Part shown: piece by piece, positions 16,436-25,284 of the stretch | Layout of the letters: each line of letters begins with the position of its first letter | How positions within the stretch are numbered: position 1 is the stretch's first letter | Origin: Thermolongibacillus altinsuensis | GTDB taxonomy: Bacteria; Bacillota; Bacilli; Bacillales; Anoxybacillaceae | Direction: 5' to 3' | NCBI RefSeq assembly: GCF_004341205.1 | Contig: NZ_SLUL01000018.1 | Coordinates: 1 to 48,753, forward strand | Length of the DNA stretch: 48,753 nt | Notes under the pieces: generated by a model | Databases searched by the model: none | What the model was told of the DNA's origin: nothing | Seen by the model: the letters and a program-made list of their open reading frames with translations, nothing else | Made by a program: the position numbers and the translations under genes

Positions 16436-17535
16436 AGCTTCTGTCTTCGTTCACTTTTTTCAATGATATGTTCAAGAGCTTCTTGTGCCGTTTGTTCGAT
16501 TTGTTTTTCATACTCTTTCATTCGCCGCTCTAATCGATTCATTTCCATTTCATCTCGCAAAATACGCTCTAACTGCCGCTCATAACAATCAGATAAACGA
16601 TAAATAAGTCCATGACGCATTAAATACCGTAAATTTATATGCTCCTGGCCAGGTAAATACGAAATGGTAAAAGCGGGCAACTTTTTAAGAAGCGCTTCGC
16701 TCATGGTCACTCCACCAGGTTTGGTCACAATCGCATCCGCTTGATCATACAATGCATTCATCTCTTTCGGACAAGAAATATACGGAAGAGGACGAACAGA
16801 AGGATGGTCCCAACTCATTAACTCGTTATAAAGCTCTTCATTTTTTCCGCATAAAACCGAATACGTAAATATGGCTCCTTCTGTTCGTTTAAGAAAATCT
16901 TTCATTTTTCCTAATCCTTGATTTCCGCCAGCTACTAAAATATGCTTCTTTTCTGCCCCTTTTTTCATTTCAGGCACTCGTACAATTTGCTCATGAACAG
17001 GAATCCCTGTCACAATCACGTTTTCCTTTGGCACGTTATACTTTTTCACCAACTCTTCCTTTGCTTCTTGATGAGGAACGAAATGATAATCAATCGCCGT
17101 TTTTCCCCAAACTCCGTTAATAAAAAAGTCGGTGTAGACGTTCACAACGGGGACTTCAATCAGCCGTTGTTTTTTTAAACGTTCGAGAATATGCGAAGGA
17201 AATGAATGCGTACAAATAATGAAATCGGGTTGTTCCTCTTCGATGAGCCGCTTCATCTTTCGTTCAAAATAAAACCGCCACGGTTCAAGATGCGAATGGT
17301 CCAATTTTTTCATCCATCGATTGTACATCCATTCATATGAATGAGGATGCACGGAAATCCAACGAAGATAAAAATCGGCCACTCGCTTCTCAATTTGCTC
17401 ATTACAATAACTAAGGAAATCGAGCTTTTTGCAAACGATATTCGAAAATTTTCGCTGCAAGGAATAAATGAGTGTATCGGCGACTTGATGATGACCAGAT
17501 TGCATTTGAAACAAAGGTAAAACGAGAATTTTCAT
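16426..17535 (-). CDS. MGDG synthase/UgtP-like glycosyltransferase
   Basis: A 369-residue GT28-type glycosyltransferase with the MGDG-synthase N-terminal domain (GHHQVADTLIYSL at the start, then THSFPSHILERL) and a C-terminal nucleotide-sugar domain containing AGGNQGLGKMK and TKPGGVTMSEALLKKLP. Relatives transfer sugars from UDP-hexose to diacylglycerol at the cytosolic membrane face, making glycolipids. It could be such an enzyme or a paralog of unknown substrate. Upstream, on the same strand, are a DedA protein, a deacetylase and an acetyltransferase, suggesting a loose envelope-related cluster. Confidence 0.82.
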   Translation of the reverse strand: MKILVLPLFQMQSGHHQVADTLIYSLQRKFSNIVCKKLDFLSYCNEQIEKRVADFYLRWISVHPHSYEWMYNRWMKKLDHSHLEPWRFYFERKMKRLIEEEQPDFIICTHSFPSHILERLKKQRLIEVPVVNVYTDFFINGVWGKTAIDYHFVPHQEAKEELVKKYNVPKENVIVTGIPVHEQIVRVPEMKKGAEKKHILVAGGNQGLGKMKDFLKRTEGAIFTYSVLCGKNEELYNELMSWDHPSVRPLPYISCPKEMNALYDQADAIVTKPGGVTMSEALLKKLPAFTISYLPGQEHINLRYLMRHGLIYRLSDCYERQLERILRDEMEMNRLERRMKEYEKQIEQTAQEALEHIIEKSERRQKLKR

Positions 17536-17557
17536 ATATGGACGAACTCCCTTTTGA

Positions 17558-18142
17558 TTATGTGTTTTTTCTTTTCTTGTTCATATACATTCCGCCGATA
17601 AATAAAACAAAAAAGAACAGCGCAATAAACGGGATGACATGTAAAGGAATATGCAGCTTTTCCCCAAGAAACTTTCCTAAACAAAGAAAGAGGCTAATCC
17701 AAACAAGTGAACCGAAAAACGACAAGAGAAGAAACAACGGAAAAGGAAAACGAACAACGCCCGCCATATAAGGAGAAATTTGCCTAACCCCAGGAAGATA
17801 ATAGCCGAATAAGATAAATAATTTTCCATGTTTTCGAAATTGTCGGTACGCATAACGAAAGCGCCTTCGATTCACACCAATATAATGTCCGCATTTAAAT
17901 AGAAATGGGGAGCCAAACGTATAACCAGCTACATAGGCAGCCACCATCCCAACGGTTGCCCCAACAGTAGCGAAAAGCAAACTTTTTATAAAATGGAGCT
18001 GCTCATGCGAAATTAACATGCCTACTAAAAACAACAGCGATTCTTCAGGGGCAGGAATGCCAACGATGCCGAAAAACATTGAAAGAAAAAGAACGATATA
18101 CCCATGAGATTGAATATACGCCAACATGTTGTTTGCTTCCAT
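17558..18142 (-). CDS. DedA family membrane protein
   Basis: A membrane protein of about 194 residues with four to five hydrophobic segments and the DedA signatures GIPAPEE near the N terminus and YYLPGVRQISPYMAG in the middle. DedA proteins act as lipid flippases/scramblases or proton-linked membrane homeostasis factors. The frame is open to an ATG at 18163, but that codon lacks a ribosome binding site. The ATG at 18142 follows AAAGGGGAT by about 8 nt and is preferred; the longer form would overlap the upstream deacetylase. The 3' end is certain. Confidence 0.85.
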   Translation of the reverse strand: MEANNMLAYIQSHGYIVLFLSMFFGIVGIPAPEESLLFLVGMLISHEQLHFIKSLLFATVGATVGMVAAYVAGYTFGSPFLFKCGHYIGVNRRRFRYAYRQFRKHGKLFILFGYYLPGVRQISPYMAGVVRFPFPLFLLLSFFGSLVWISLFLCLGKFLGEKLHIPLHVIPFIALFFFVLFIGGMYMNKKRKNT

Positions 18143-18156
18143 CAAAGAAATCCCCT

Positions 18157-18855
18157 TTACCATTCATCGGCGCTCGTCCAACGAATATCATTGTTTTCTT
18201 TTAAAAAGCGTTCTAACGCTTTTAACATATATTTTGGCGCCTCTTCATCTGCCCCGAGCGTTGATCCGCTGTCATGAAGAACAATGATCGCTCCATCTTT
18301 TCGGCAGTTTTTTAGCCGCTCATACAATCGGTTTGCTCCCAGCGAGGCTTTCCAGTCGCCAAGAATATACGTCCACATCACCGTTTTATACCTTTTTTGC
18401 GTAAACAGCGTAAATAAATTGAAATGTCCCCAAGGCGGACGATAGAGAACAGGGCGTTTTCCAGTAATCTCTTCAATGACATCTGCTGTCTTTTTGAGCT
18501 CCCATTCGACAAAAAATGGGAGCAAGATCCAATTGCTAATATGATGATAATGATGTAGTCCGATCGCATGGCCTTCTTCATCGATTCTTTTTATAATATG
18601 AGGATACTTTTTCGCTTTTGAACCGACAACAAAAAACGTTGCCTTCACATGATGTTTTTTTAATAAATCAAGCAATTGAGGAGTATAAATCGGATCTGGC
18701 CCATCATCAAATGTTAACGCGATTCCATTCATTCCTTTTTTATAAATGCGAAGCGAAAATGAACGAATCATAACGGTAGGAATGACGCCATACATAAGGA
18801 ACACAATGACAATAAACAAACAGACAAACAAACGATGTCCCCCTTTAACCATCAC
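18157..18855 (-). CDS. polysaccharide deacetylase family protein
   Basis: A 232-residue NodB-homology (CE4) protein. An N-terminal hydrophobic segment (about 8-28) should anchor it in the membrane with the catalytic domain outside. Motifs are TFDDGPD (catalytic and metal Asp), HHYHH (metal-binding HxxxH), RPPWGHFN and LHDS. Such enzymes remove N-acetyl groups from peptidoglycan or related glycans; the substrate here is unknown. It is probably co-transcribed with the following DedA and glycosyltransferase genes. Confidence 0.88.
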   Translation of the reverse strand: MMVKGGHRLFVCLFIVIVFLMYGVIPTVMIRSFSLRIYKKGMNGIALTFDDGPDPIYTPQLLDLLKKHHVKATFFVVGSKAKKYPHIIKRIDEEGHAIGLHHYHHISNWILLPFFVEWELKKTADVIEEITGKRPVLYRPPWGHFNLFTLFTQKRYKTVMWTYILGDWKASLGANRLYERLKNCRKDGAIIVLHDSGSTLGADEEAPKYMLKALERFLKENNDIRWTSADEW

Positions 18856-18881
18856 TCAATTTCCATTATACACAAAAAAGC

Positions 18882-18906
18882 GGTCATCCTACGATAAAAG
18901 ATGACC
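18882..18906 (-). terminator. terminator at the 3' end of the GNAT gene
   Basis: GGTCATC and GATGACC form a 7-bp stem with an 11-nt loop, followed on the minus strand by GCTTTTTTG. It overlaps the last codons of the acetyltransferase gene. Confidence 0.7.
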
Positions 18907-19390
18907 TCTTTCTTTCCAATCGTTTTTCAAGCACGAATTCATCTCGAATCGGAATTCCATCTTCGCTCATTGTCGGAATTTGCGGCTTTATTTTTCGCGC
19001 CTTTTCGACTGCATTCGGGATCACGCGCACACATTGATAGCCGCGTTTTTGATAGAAACGGAGCGCGTTTAAGTTGTCATTCGTAGTAACCAAATAAACC
19101 CGATGGCAACCTCTTTTCCTTGCTTCTTCTTCCACCACACGTAACAAAACGGTTCCGATGCCTTTTCCTTCATCCATACTATCAAGGGAAACGACTTCAC
19201 ATTCATTGTTATGAACGAAATACGTCACTAAACCAACCCATGCGCCATTATTGTTCACCGCAACAAAACCGTCCAGCTCATCACAGCGAAATACGCCATG
19301 GGAATATACCATTTCCGCACTGCCCCAATGTTGCGTAAAAAATTCACGCACCTCTTCTCTCATTTCCTCAACAATCGGAACGATGTTCAT
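18884..19390 (-). CDS. GNAT family N-acetyltransferase
   Basis: A 168-residue GNAT protein. The acetyl-CoA loop EGKGIGTVLLRVVEEEA lies near residues 75-91, preceded by the strand CEVVSLDSM and followed by NLNALRFYQKRGY, the usual motif B. Acceptor substrate unknown. It has its own terminator, so it is probably monocistronic. Confidence 0.88.
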   Translation of the reverse strand: MNIVPIVEEMREEVREFFTQHWGSAEMVYSHGVFRCDELDGFVAVNNNGAWVGLVTYFVHNNECEVVSLDSMDEGKGIGTVLLRVVEEEARKRGCHRVYLVTTNDNLNALRFYQKRGYQCVRVIPNAVEKARKIKPQIPTMSEDGIPIRDEFVLEKRLERKRSSFIVG

Positions 19391-19569
19391 ACAGCACCTC
19401 TCTCGACGGCAATTCCATCAACATCCAACTCGCAGCTGAACATGTTTCTTTATTTCTCTATTGATTATTCATTCTCCTTCAATTACAAACAAAAACGCGT
19501 ACCCTCTTTTAGTCAATATATATATGATAAGCTTAATTTTTCGACATAAACAAGCTTTTCTGCCACTTT

Positions 19570-19675
19570 CCCGAACGGAAAACGCCATTGGACAAATGAA
19601 TTTGTCCGCTATGCGTTTTCCGTTCGGGATCGGCATGCTAGAGGCATGCCGGAGCGGCAAGATTTTTCTTGCCGC
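19570..19675. repeat. compound palindromic element (three hairpins)
   Basis: Hairpin 1 has 16-bp perfect outer arms, CCCGAACGGAAAACGC (19570-19585) and its complement (19613-19628), with an inner GGACAAA/TTTGTCC hairpin. Hairpin 2 is CGGCATGC/GCATGCCG (19631-19638, 19644-19651). Hairpin 3 is GCGGCAAG/CTTGCCGC (19654-19661, 19668-19675) with a T-rich loop. The third could terminate transcription; the whole looks like a mobile or regulatory palindromic unit rather than a simple terminator. Confidence 0.65.
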
Positions 19676-19679
19676 CTAT

Positions 19680-19733
19680 GGCGGAAAAGCGATCTTCTTT
19701 TCATGACGAGGCATGTCGAAAACACAACTTGAA
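19680..19733 (-). repeat. dispersed repeat, copy A
   Basis: On the minus strand it starts TTCAAGTTGTGTTTTCGACA and aligns with the plus strand from 27453 at about four bases in five over about 50 nt. It directly adjoins the third hairpin of the palindromic element. Confidence 0.6.
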
Positions 19734-19822
19734 TTTATATTGCACGATTCTGCTAGTTATACTTTTTTACTCCTTATCAAACCTTGTCGATTTCCGGGGA
19801 AATTTTACGAACAAAGTCGATT

Positions 19823-21703
19823 TCATTCTAAAGTAATTAAATCAATTGCCAATGGTAAAGAGGAGCCTCCGCTATGCATAAACTCCAGTTCAATCGTCTC
19901 GTGTTCGTTCCTCACTTCATAATCCATAATGTTTGCCACTTCTGTAGCCGGTGCTAAAACAGGGATTAAATAAACAGTTCCATTCACTTTTACAGCTCCG
20001 CTATATAAACCTCCTCGACTGCTCACTCTTACCCTTATTTTCTTCACATCACCTGTCGGATTAACAATCGGAATTTTCACTTTGTAAGTTGCCCCATAAT
20101 GCCCCGGATTGTGTACGCAATGTTCATTGTCAAAAATCGCTTCAGAAATAGACATAAAATGATCCGTAACGCCATTGGAAATGTTATATGCTACTTCTCC
20201 ACTTCCTACCGTATATGGCGGAATTTCTGTTTCTAGCTGCGAACTGCGCCATACTCCTCGCGGATGCGCAGCGATCGGATCTATCTTTACTGGATCTGAT
20301 TTAATGGACGCTAACGATGTGCCCGTTTTACTTAAAACCGTTCTAACTTTGTAATGTAATTCTCCTGTTCCCGAAGCTTTTTTGACCGTAAAATCATTCA
20401 AAAATCCAATAAGATGCTTATCTTCCAGTTCAAATACTTGGATAACCGCCGTTTTTCCAGGCTTCACAATTGTATTAGACATCTTTCCTGGCACCAAGTG
20501 ACCACTTAGTACCGCTTCCGCAATCGGCAGACCAACATCATAGTTCACCCATCCGTTCGAACTTGTTCGATATGTTCCTTTTAAACTATGTACTTCAATA
20601 TCATTCGTAGAAGAAAGGTTTTCGATTGTAATGGCAAGCATTACTTTTTGACCGAGTTGATTGATATGCCATCCGTACACGCGATGATCGACTGATAACT
20701 CGGATGAACGAACCTCATCGTGCCAAAGAGTGGCCGTATCAGTCGGAATCGTCTGCGGAGTTAAATTTTCTGGATTGTCGCTCACCATTAATCGTCTATT
20801 TCCAACTAAACGAGCATTAGGAACATTGATTGGCCGCGCAATCGATAAACTTTCTTTTTGTAAAAACTCGTTTTTAAATCTTAACCGATTAATGTAAATA
20901 TACGTCTCTTTTGTTGTTTTTTCTACATAATACGTTCCGCCCAAAGCCTCCGTAATAAAACGAATCGAAACATATACTTCGTCCTTATATTTGATCGGGG
21001 CATCTGTGGTCGCAATTTCGATTCCATCAACATTCACATAATTCTTTCCAACGTAAACGGTTAATTCGGCTACATTCAATTGCACTTGCATGACTTCGTC
21101 TTCTTCTAGCCAATCTACATCATTATCTAAGTTCACTAAAACTGCTTTTAATGGAACATATACCTTATTTTCTTTCACAATTGGTTTCATATTAGAAACT
21201 AACGCTTTATTGTTTAGATAGATTGGATATGACCATTCACGCGCAACTTCTTCAGGAAGCGTAATCGTAATCGTATTATTTTCCCCACTCCATAAAACGG
21301 TTCCGTTAAACGATTCGCCTATGAAACGAAGCGGAACGAATACCCTTCCTTTGTAAATAACAGGTATGACATCCAACGTATATTCTTCTCCGTTCACCAA
21401 CGCTTTGTGAGAAGAAGTAGAAAGGTATATAGAATGATTCAGTCTAGTAACCGTCACCGTTTTCGTTTTTTCATCCCAATTGACAATGGCTCCCATCGAT
21501 TGAGTAATGGCACGTATTGGAACAAGCATGCGCCCTTGTACAACAATCGGTGGCACATCCGTATACACCTGCTCACCGTTCACCATAACAACAGTTTTCT
21601 TCGATTCAACAATTGAACTTTTTGCTTCTACATTTATGCCATGAAAATAAAAACATAACATCGATATTAGAAGCGATAAAGCCATTATGTTTCTTCTCAA
21701 CAT
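19823..21703 (-). CDS. stalk-domain (copper amine oxidase N-terminal-like) exported protein
   Basis: A 626-residue protein with an N-terminal signal peptide ending near NVEA. Up to residue about 270 it has four repeats of the Cu_amine_oxidN1 'stalk' domain. Each carries a V.VNGE...P..V..GR..VP.R element followed by a tryptophan-containing strand and T.T. Examples are GRMLVPIRAITQSMGA and GRVFVPLRFIGESFNG. Despite the name the domain has no oxidase activity; it occurs in exported surface proteins. The C-terminal 350 residues are predicted beta-rich and not recognised. It is probably a wall-associated or secreted protein of unknown role. GGGGGGAAG precedes the ATG. Confidence 0.8.
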   Translation of the reverse strand: MLRRNIMALSLLISMLCFYFHGINVEAKSSIVESKKTVVMVNGEQVYTDVPPIVVQGRMLVPIRAITQSMGAIVNWDEKTKTVTVTRLNHSIYLSTSSHKALVNGEEYTLDVIPVIYKGRVFVPLRFIGESFNGTVLWSGENNTITITLPEEVAREWSYPIYLNNKALVSNMKPIVKENKVYVPLKAVLVNLDNDVDWLEEDEVMQVQLNVAELTVYVGKNYVNVDGIEIATTDAPIKYKDEVYVSIRFITEALGGTYYVEKTTKETYIYINRLRFKNEFLQKESLSIARPINVPNARLVGNRRLMVSDNPENLTPQTIPTDTATLWHDEVRSSELSVDHRVYGWHINQLGQKVMLAITIENLSSTNDIEVHSLKGTYRTSSNGWVNYDVGLPIAEAVLSGHLVPGKMSNTIVKPGKTAVIQVFELEDKHLIGFLNDFTVKKASGTGELHYKVRTVLSKTGTSLASIKSDPVKIDPIAAHPRGVWRSSQLETEIPPYTVGSGEVAYNISNGVTDHFMSISEAIFDNEHCVHNPGHYGATYKVKIPIVNPTGDVKKIRVRVSSRGGLYSGAVKVNGTVYLIPVLAPATEVANIMDYEVRNEHETIELEFMHSGGSSLPLAIDLITLE

Positions 21704-21795
21704 CTTCCCCCCTTTTAATACCTTCTGTCAAAACAGAAATATTATAACAAAAATGATAAAATATTTCAGCTTATGTGCGTTTTACACAAAAAAAC

Positions 21796-21827
21796 AGTGC
21801 CTGATCACCATTCGTGAAACAGGCACT
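21796..21827 (-). terminator. terminator after the methyltransferase fragment
   Basis: AGTGCCTG and CAGGCACT form an 8-bp stem with an inner TTCAC/GGTGA pairing. On the minus strand it is followed by GTTTTTTTG. Confidence 0.8.
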
Positions 21828-21835
21828 TTCACACA

Positions 21836-22318
21836 TTATCGCGGTCTAGCAACAATTCCGTTATGAACTTTAATAAATCCGTGACGCAGAATGTCAAATC
21901 CTCCTTCATATACATACAATCCCATTTGCTGAATGTCCATGAGTTCTCGGTAAGTGTGGTTCATGACATCCGCCATGATTTTGTAAAAAAGAAGAGATTT
22001 GAGCTGGTATCGAGGTGTGGTCATAATCACATAGCCGCCTGGTTTGAGGAATTTTCGATGCCAATCTAATACTTCATGTTTATGCTCGTCGGGAAAATGT
22101 TCAAGCAAACCAACACTAATGACAAGATCGAACTCTTTGCCAAAAGGCAGATTGCGAATATCATCAACGATATAATGAAGAGTCATTTCATCTTTATACC
22201 ATACTTTCGGTTGACCGGTAGCTGGATTTATGCCTAAAAACGGATAGCTCTCCGGAAACTGTCCAAAGCGGTCGGTACGGCAAAATTCATCATAATCGAC
22301 AAGAACATCTTCCCACGA
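21836..22318 (-). pseudogene. class I SAM-dependent methyltransferase, 5'-truncated
   Basis: The remaining 160 or so residues contain the middle and C-terminal part of a Rossmann-fold methyltransferase: VDDIRNLPF, FDLVISVGLLEHF and LKPGGYVIMTTPRYQ. The SAM-binding GxGxG motif I and any proper start codon context are missing. The coding sense breaks off near 22318, exactly where an unrelated multicopper oxidase begins on the other strand. A nominal start at 22327 lies beyond that join and has no ribosome binding site. Most likely the 5' end was lost in a rearrangement. The original substrate is unknown. Confidence 0.7.
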
Positions 22319-23490
22319 TGAACGCAATTAAACCGGGGGAAACGTTTACATATGAATTTACAGCTACTGTACCGGGAACGTATTTTTATCATTCCCATCA
22401 AGAAAGCGCTAAACAATTGGACAAGGGATTATACGGCACATTAATCGTTGAGCCTAAGACCGGGGAAAAAGTCGATCGAGACTATACACTTGTGTTAGAT
22501 GAGTGGATGAGCAATCCGGATGAAGGACATATAGATATGAATGGTATGGATCATAGCAATATGCATCATGGAAATCATTCCGATGACGAACAAATGAATA
22601 TGAGCGGCATGAATCATGATATGAGCATGTACGATCTATTCACGATTAACGGGAAAAGCGGTTCTGCTATCGAGCCTTTAAAAGTGAAGAAAGGGGAAAG
22701 AGTGCTACTTCGCCTTGTGAATGCAGGATACATGTCCCACAAACTCCATCTACATGGTCATGATTTTAAAATTGTCGCAACAGACGGGCAACCGTTAAAA
22801 GATCCGCAATCAATTAAAGATGAACTTCTGAATATTGCTCCGGGTGAACGTTATGATATTGAATTTGTAGCTGATAATCCGGGTAAATGGTTATTAGAAT
22901 GCCATGGTGATATGAAAGGAACCGATGGCATGAAAGTGAAAATTCAGTACGAAGGCGAAACGGGAAAAGCTGACAAATTAAATGCAAAAGAAAAGCTTCC
23001 TATCGTCGATATAACAAAATACGGAAAAAATGAATTAGGTCCATTTACGTTAGACCAAAAATATGATGTAGAGTACACGATGGATTTAGGAACAGAGATG
23101 GGCAAAAACGGCATGATCTTCACGATTAATGGAAAAACATATCCGGAAACAAAACCGATAAACATAAAAAAAGGTGACTTAGTCAAAGTAAAAATGATTA
23201 ACAATTCACCAACAGATGTACATCCAATGCATTTACACGGACACTTCTTCCAAGTATTAAGTAAAAATGGGAAGCCAATTACAGGCTCTCCACTAATGAA
23301 AGATTCCTTAAATTTGGAACCAGGAGAAGAATATGTAATCGCATTTAAAGCGGATAATCCGGGAAATTGGATGTTCCATTGCCATGATTTGCACCATGCT
23401 TCTGCGGGAATGGTCACAGAAGTAAAATATCGAGATTATAAGTCTAGCTATACACCGGATCCTAATGACACAACCAATAAAGGCGAATAG
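22318..23490 (+). pseudogene. multicopper oxidase, N-terminally truncated
   Basis: 390 residues of a multicopper oxidase of the CopA/CueO/laccase type. Copper motifs present are YHSH near the N terminus, PMHLHGHFF and the C-terminal WMFHCHDLHHASAGM (HCHxxxHxxxxM, type 1-3 copper ligands). A Met/His-rich stretch (about 75-105, with DMNGMDHSNMHHGNH) resembles copper-binding inserts of periplasmic copper oxidases. The first cupredoxin half with HWHG and the export signal is missing; family members are normally 100-150 residues longer. The ATG at 22318 is an internal Met codon without a ribosome binding site. The product would lack one trinuclear-site motif and secretion. Confidence 0.8.
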
Positions 23491-23514
23491 TCATTCAAAG
23501 CATATCAGACGTTC

Positions 23515-23550
23515 GGTCACGGCATGCCTTTTGCCGTGACCATATTTTTT
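23515..23550 (+). terminator. terminator after the multicopper oxidase
   Basis: GGTCACGGCA (23515-23524) and TGCCGTGACC (23532-23541) form a 10-bp stem followed by ATATTTTTT. Confidence 0.85.
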
Positions 23551-23655
23551 CTTACCGCCTATAGCGAATAGCTGTAAGTAGCATTGCTTAATATAACGAA
23601 AAAGCTAGATTTTTTTAATTAGACGATGTAAGAGATAAAAACCGACAAAACATAT

Positions 23656-24633
23656 TTATATTTTTCCTTTTGATGCTAGTCTAGTCCAGCTTTTACCGTT
23701 ATTTTTTGTCATGAAAATATCCCCGCTCATAGTCGCGATCACAATTTCTTGATCATTTGTCGGATTCGAAGCCATATATATGATAAAGTCTTTAGCATCG
23801 AGTGCAGGAATTGAAAGAACTTGTTCCTGTTTTGACTCTAATGATTGTTTGATTAGTGCAGGTGTATTGTTTTCTATGGCAGCAAATAAAATTGATTTTT
23901 CTTGGAAGACAAAAGTCGTCGTGTTAAACTTCCGAGTAAACCGTTCAAAATTATTCCCGTTGTCTTTTGAAAGAAAAATTCCTTCAGGAGTACTGATTAC
24001 AACCATATTTTCGTCCGTTGGATGGGCAGCAATCGTTCCCGCTGAAGTTTGCGGAAGGCCGTTTAATTGACTTTGTGACCACGTTTTACCGTCATCTTTA
24101 CTATAAAATAATCCTTGTCCTAACTTTTCATTTTCTTCTTGATTAACGACATAAATCGTATGGCTCTTATAGCCAACAGCCATATAATGAAAATCAGATT
24201 CTTTATAAAATCCTAGGTTCATCAACGTTTGTCCACTATCGACACTTTTCACAAGACCGAGAGGATTCCCTAAAGATGAGCCTTCTTCCGGATGCCCCGA
24301 TGCATAAAACCCATCATCTGTTGCAGAAAAGCCCATATAATCATGTTTATTTGAAATCGTCTCATACCACTTATTATTTTGATAAACGAGCAAACCTTCA
24401 TGCGTAGCAAAGTAAATTGCATTTTGATTGCCTGCATAACCAATTCCATGTAAATGTTCAAACTTCCCTTCTTTCTTTTCCTTAAAGAAAGGATTATTTG
24501 CAACAGATACGCTGGATTTCGTTTGGTCTTTGCTGGTGACAAAAGACGGTTCTTTTTCTTCCTTTGATGACGAACAAGCGTTTAGAAGAAGGATAGCGGA
24601 TGTGATTATCATCGCTTTGATCATTTTTTTCAT
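23656..24633 (-). CDS. Asp-box (BNR/sortilin-like) lipoprotein, F510_1955 family
   Basis: A 325-residue lipoprotein with lipobox LNAC (Cys20). The body is a beta-propeller of the sialidase/sortilin type with Asp-box repeats such as SKDDGKTW, SKDNGNNF and TKNNGKSW. Proteins of this kind are annotated as F510_1955 family glycosylhydrolases, but enzyme activity is not shown. I recall them beside multicopper oxidase and two-component genes in Bacillaceae, as here. It is the last gene of the minus-strand run sensor kinase - regulator - TVP38 - this gene, 84 bp after TVP38, and converges on the oxidase. Confidence 0.78.
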   Translation of the reverse strand: MKKMIKAMIITSAILLLNACSSSKEEKEPSFVTSKDQTKSSVSVANNPFFKEKKEGKFEHLHGIGYAGNQNAIYFATHEGLLVYQNNKWYETISNKHDYMGFSATDDGFYASGHPEEGSSLGNPLGLVKSVDSGQTLMNLGFYKESDFHYMAVGYKSHTIYVVNQEENEKLGQGLFYSKDDGKTWSQSQLNGLPQTSAGTIAAHPTDENMVVISTPEGIFLSKDNGNNFERFTRKFNTTTFVFQEKSILFAAIENNTPALIKQSLESKQEQVLSIPALDAKDFIIYMASNPTNDQEIVIATMSGDIFMTKNNGKSWTRLASKGKI

Positions 24634-24717
24634 TGCTCATTCCCCTTTTTGTGTATGAAGATTTTATAGCAGAAATACGTGCAAAATTTATGAAGTTGAT
24701 TTCTTGAAAAGCTATGA

Positions 24718-25272
24718 TCAATCTTTATTTCCATTGGTTTTCTTCCAGGTAAATAGCAATAAAAGAATAGACAGAAATGTTGATATCACTTTGCCTTGCC
24801 ATGTCCAATTCATTACATGATAAACCGAATAAGCTTCTAATAGTAATGCAGGGATCTTTCCCATTGAGCTAGCAATCATAAAGATCCATAAAGATGTTTT
24901 TCCGATTGCGGCAACAAAGGTAACAACTCCCGATGGAACAAAAGGAAGAAGCCGCAATGACAGAACAAGAAAAAAAGCTTCTAAACCTTTTGCTTCAAGC
25001 AAACGCCTTGCTTTCGGGTGAGAAAACAACTTCTTTTCGGAAATTTTTCTGAAGCCTTTACGATATAAAAGAAAGGAAACAATGGCCCCGATTGCTTCGC
25101 CTGCAAAAGATAAGAAAGTACCTTTCCAAAACCCAAACACAGTCAAATTAGCGGCCGTCAAAAAGAAGCTTGGTACAACGCCTAAAATGCTTATAAAAAT
25201 ATTTATAGCAATACTAATGAGATAAGCAATATTTTCGTATGTGTGGAATAGTGCAATAATTTGTTCTTTCAT
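24718..25272 (-). CDS. TVP38/TMEM64 family membrane protein
   Basis: A 184-residue membrane protein with five or six hydrophobic segments and family features GFWKGTFLSFAGEAIGA and LRLLPFVPSGVVTF. TVP38/TMEM64 proteins are in the same superfamily as DedA and probably handle lipids or membrane transport. The gene starts 12 bp after the response regulator and is likely co-transcribed. Confidence 0.88.
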   Translation of the reverse strand: MKEQIIALFHTYENIAYLISIAINIFISILGVVPSFFLTAANLTVFGFWKGTFLSFAGEAIGAIVSFLLYRKGFRKISEKKLFSHPKARRLLEAKGLEAFFLVLSLRLLPFVPSGVVTFVAAIGKTSLWIFMIASSMGKIPALLLEAYSVYHVMNWTWQGKVISTFLSILLLLFTWKKTNGNKD

Positions 25273-25284
25273 CCTTTTCCCAAC

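Larger units (their letters stand above)
19391..19822. other. 432-bp intergenic region with hairpin cluster and dispersed repeat
   Basis: No convincing gene is present. The region holds three consecutive hairpins (19570-19675) and one copy of a repeat also seen at 27453 (19680-19733). The rest is AT-rich without visible structure. Confidence 0.6.

Noticed and set aside
19461-19706. Short ORFs over the hairpin cluster.
   Set aside because: They exist only because the palindromes lack stops; no ribosome binding site or coding character.
22944-23417. Minus-strand ORF opposite the multicopper oxidase.
   Set aside because: The plus-strand frame carries the copper-binding motifs; the opposite frame is a shadow.
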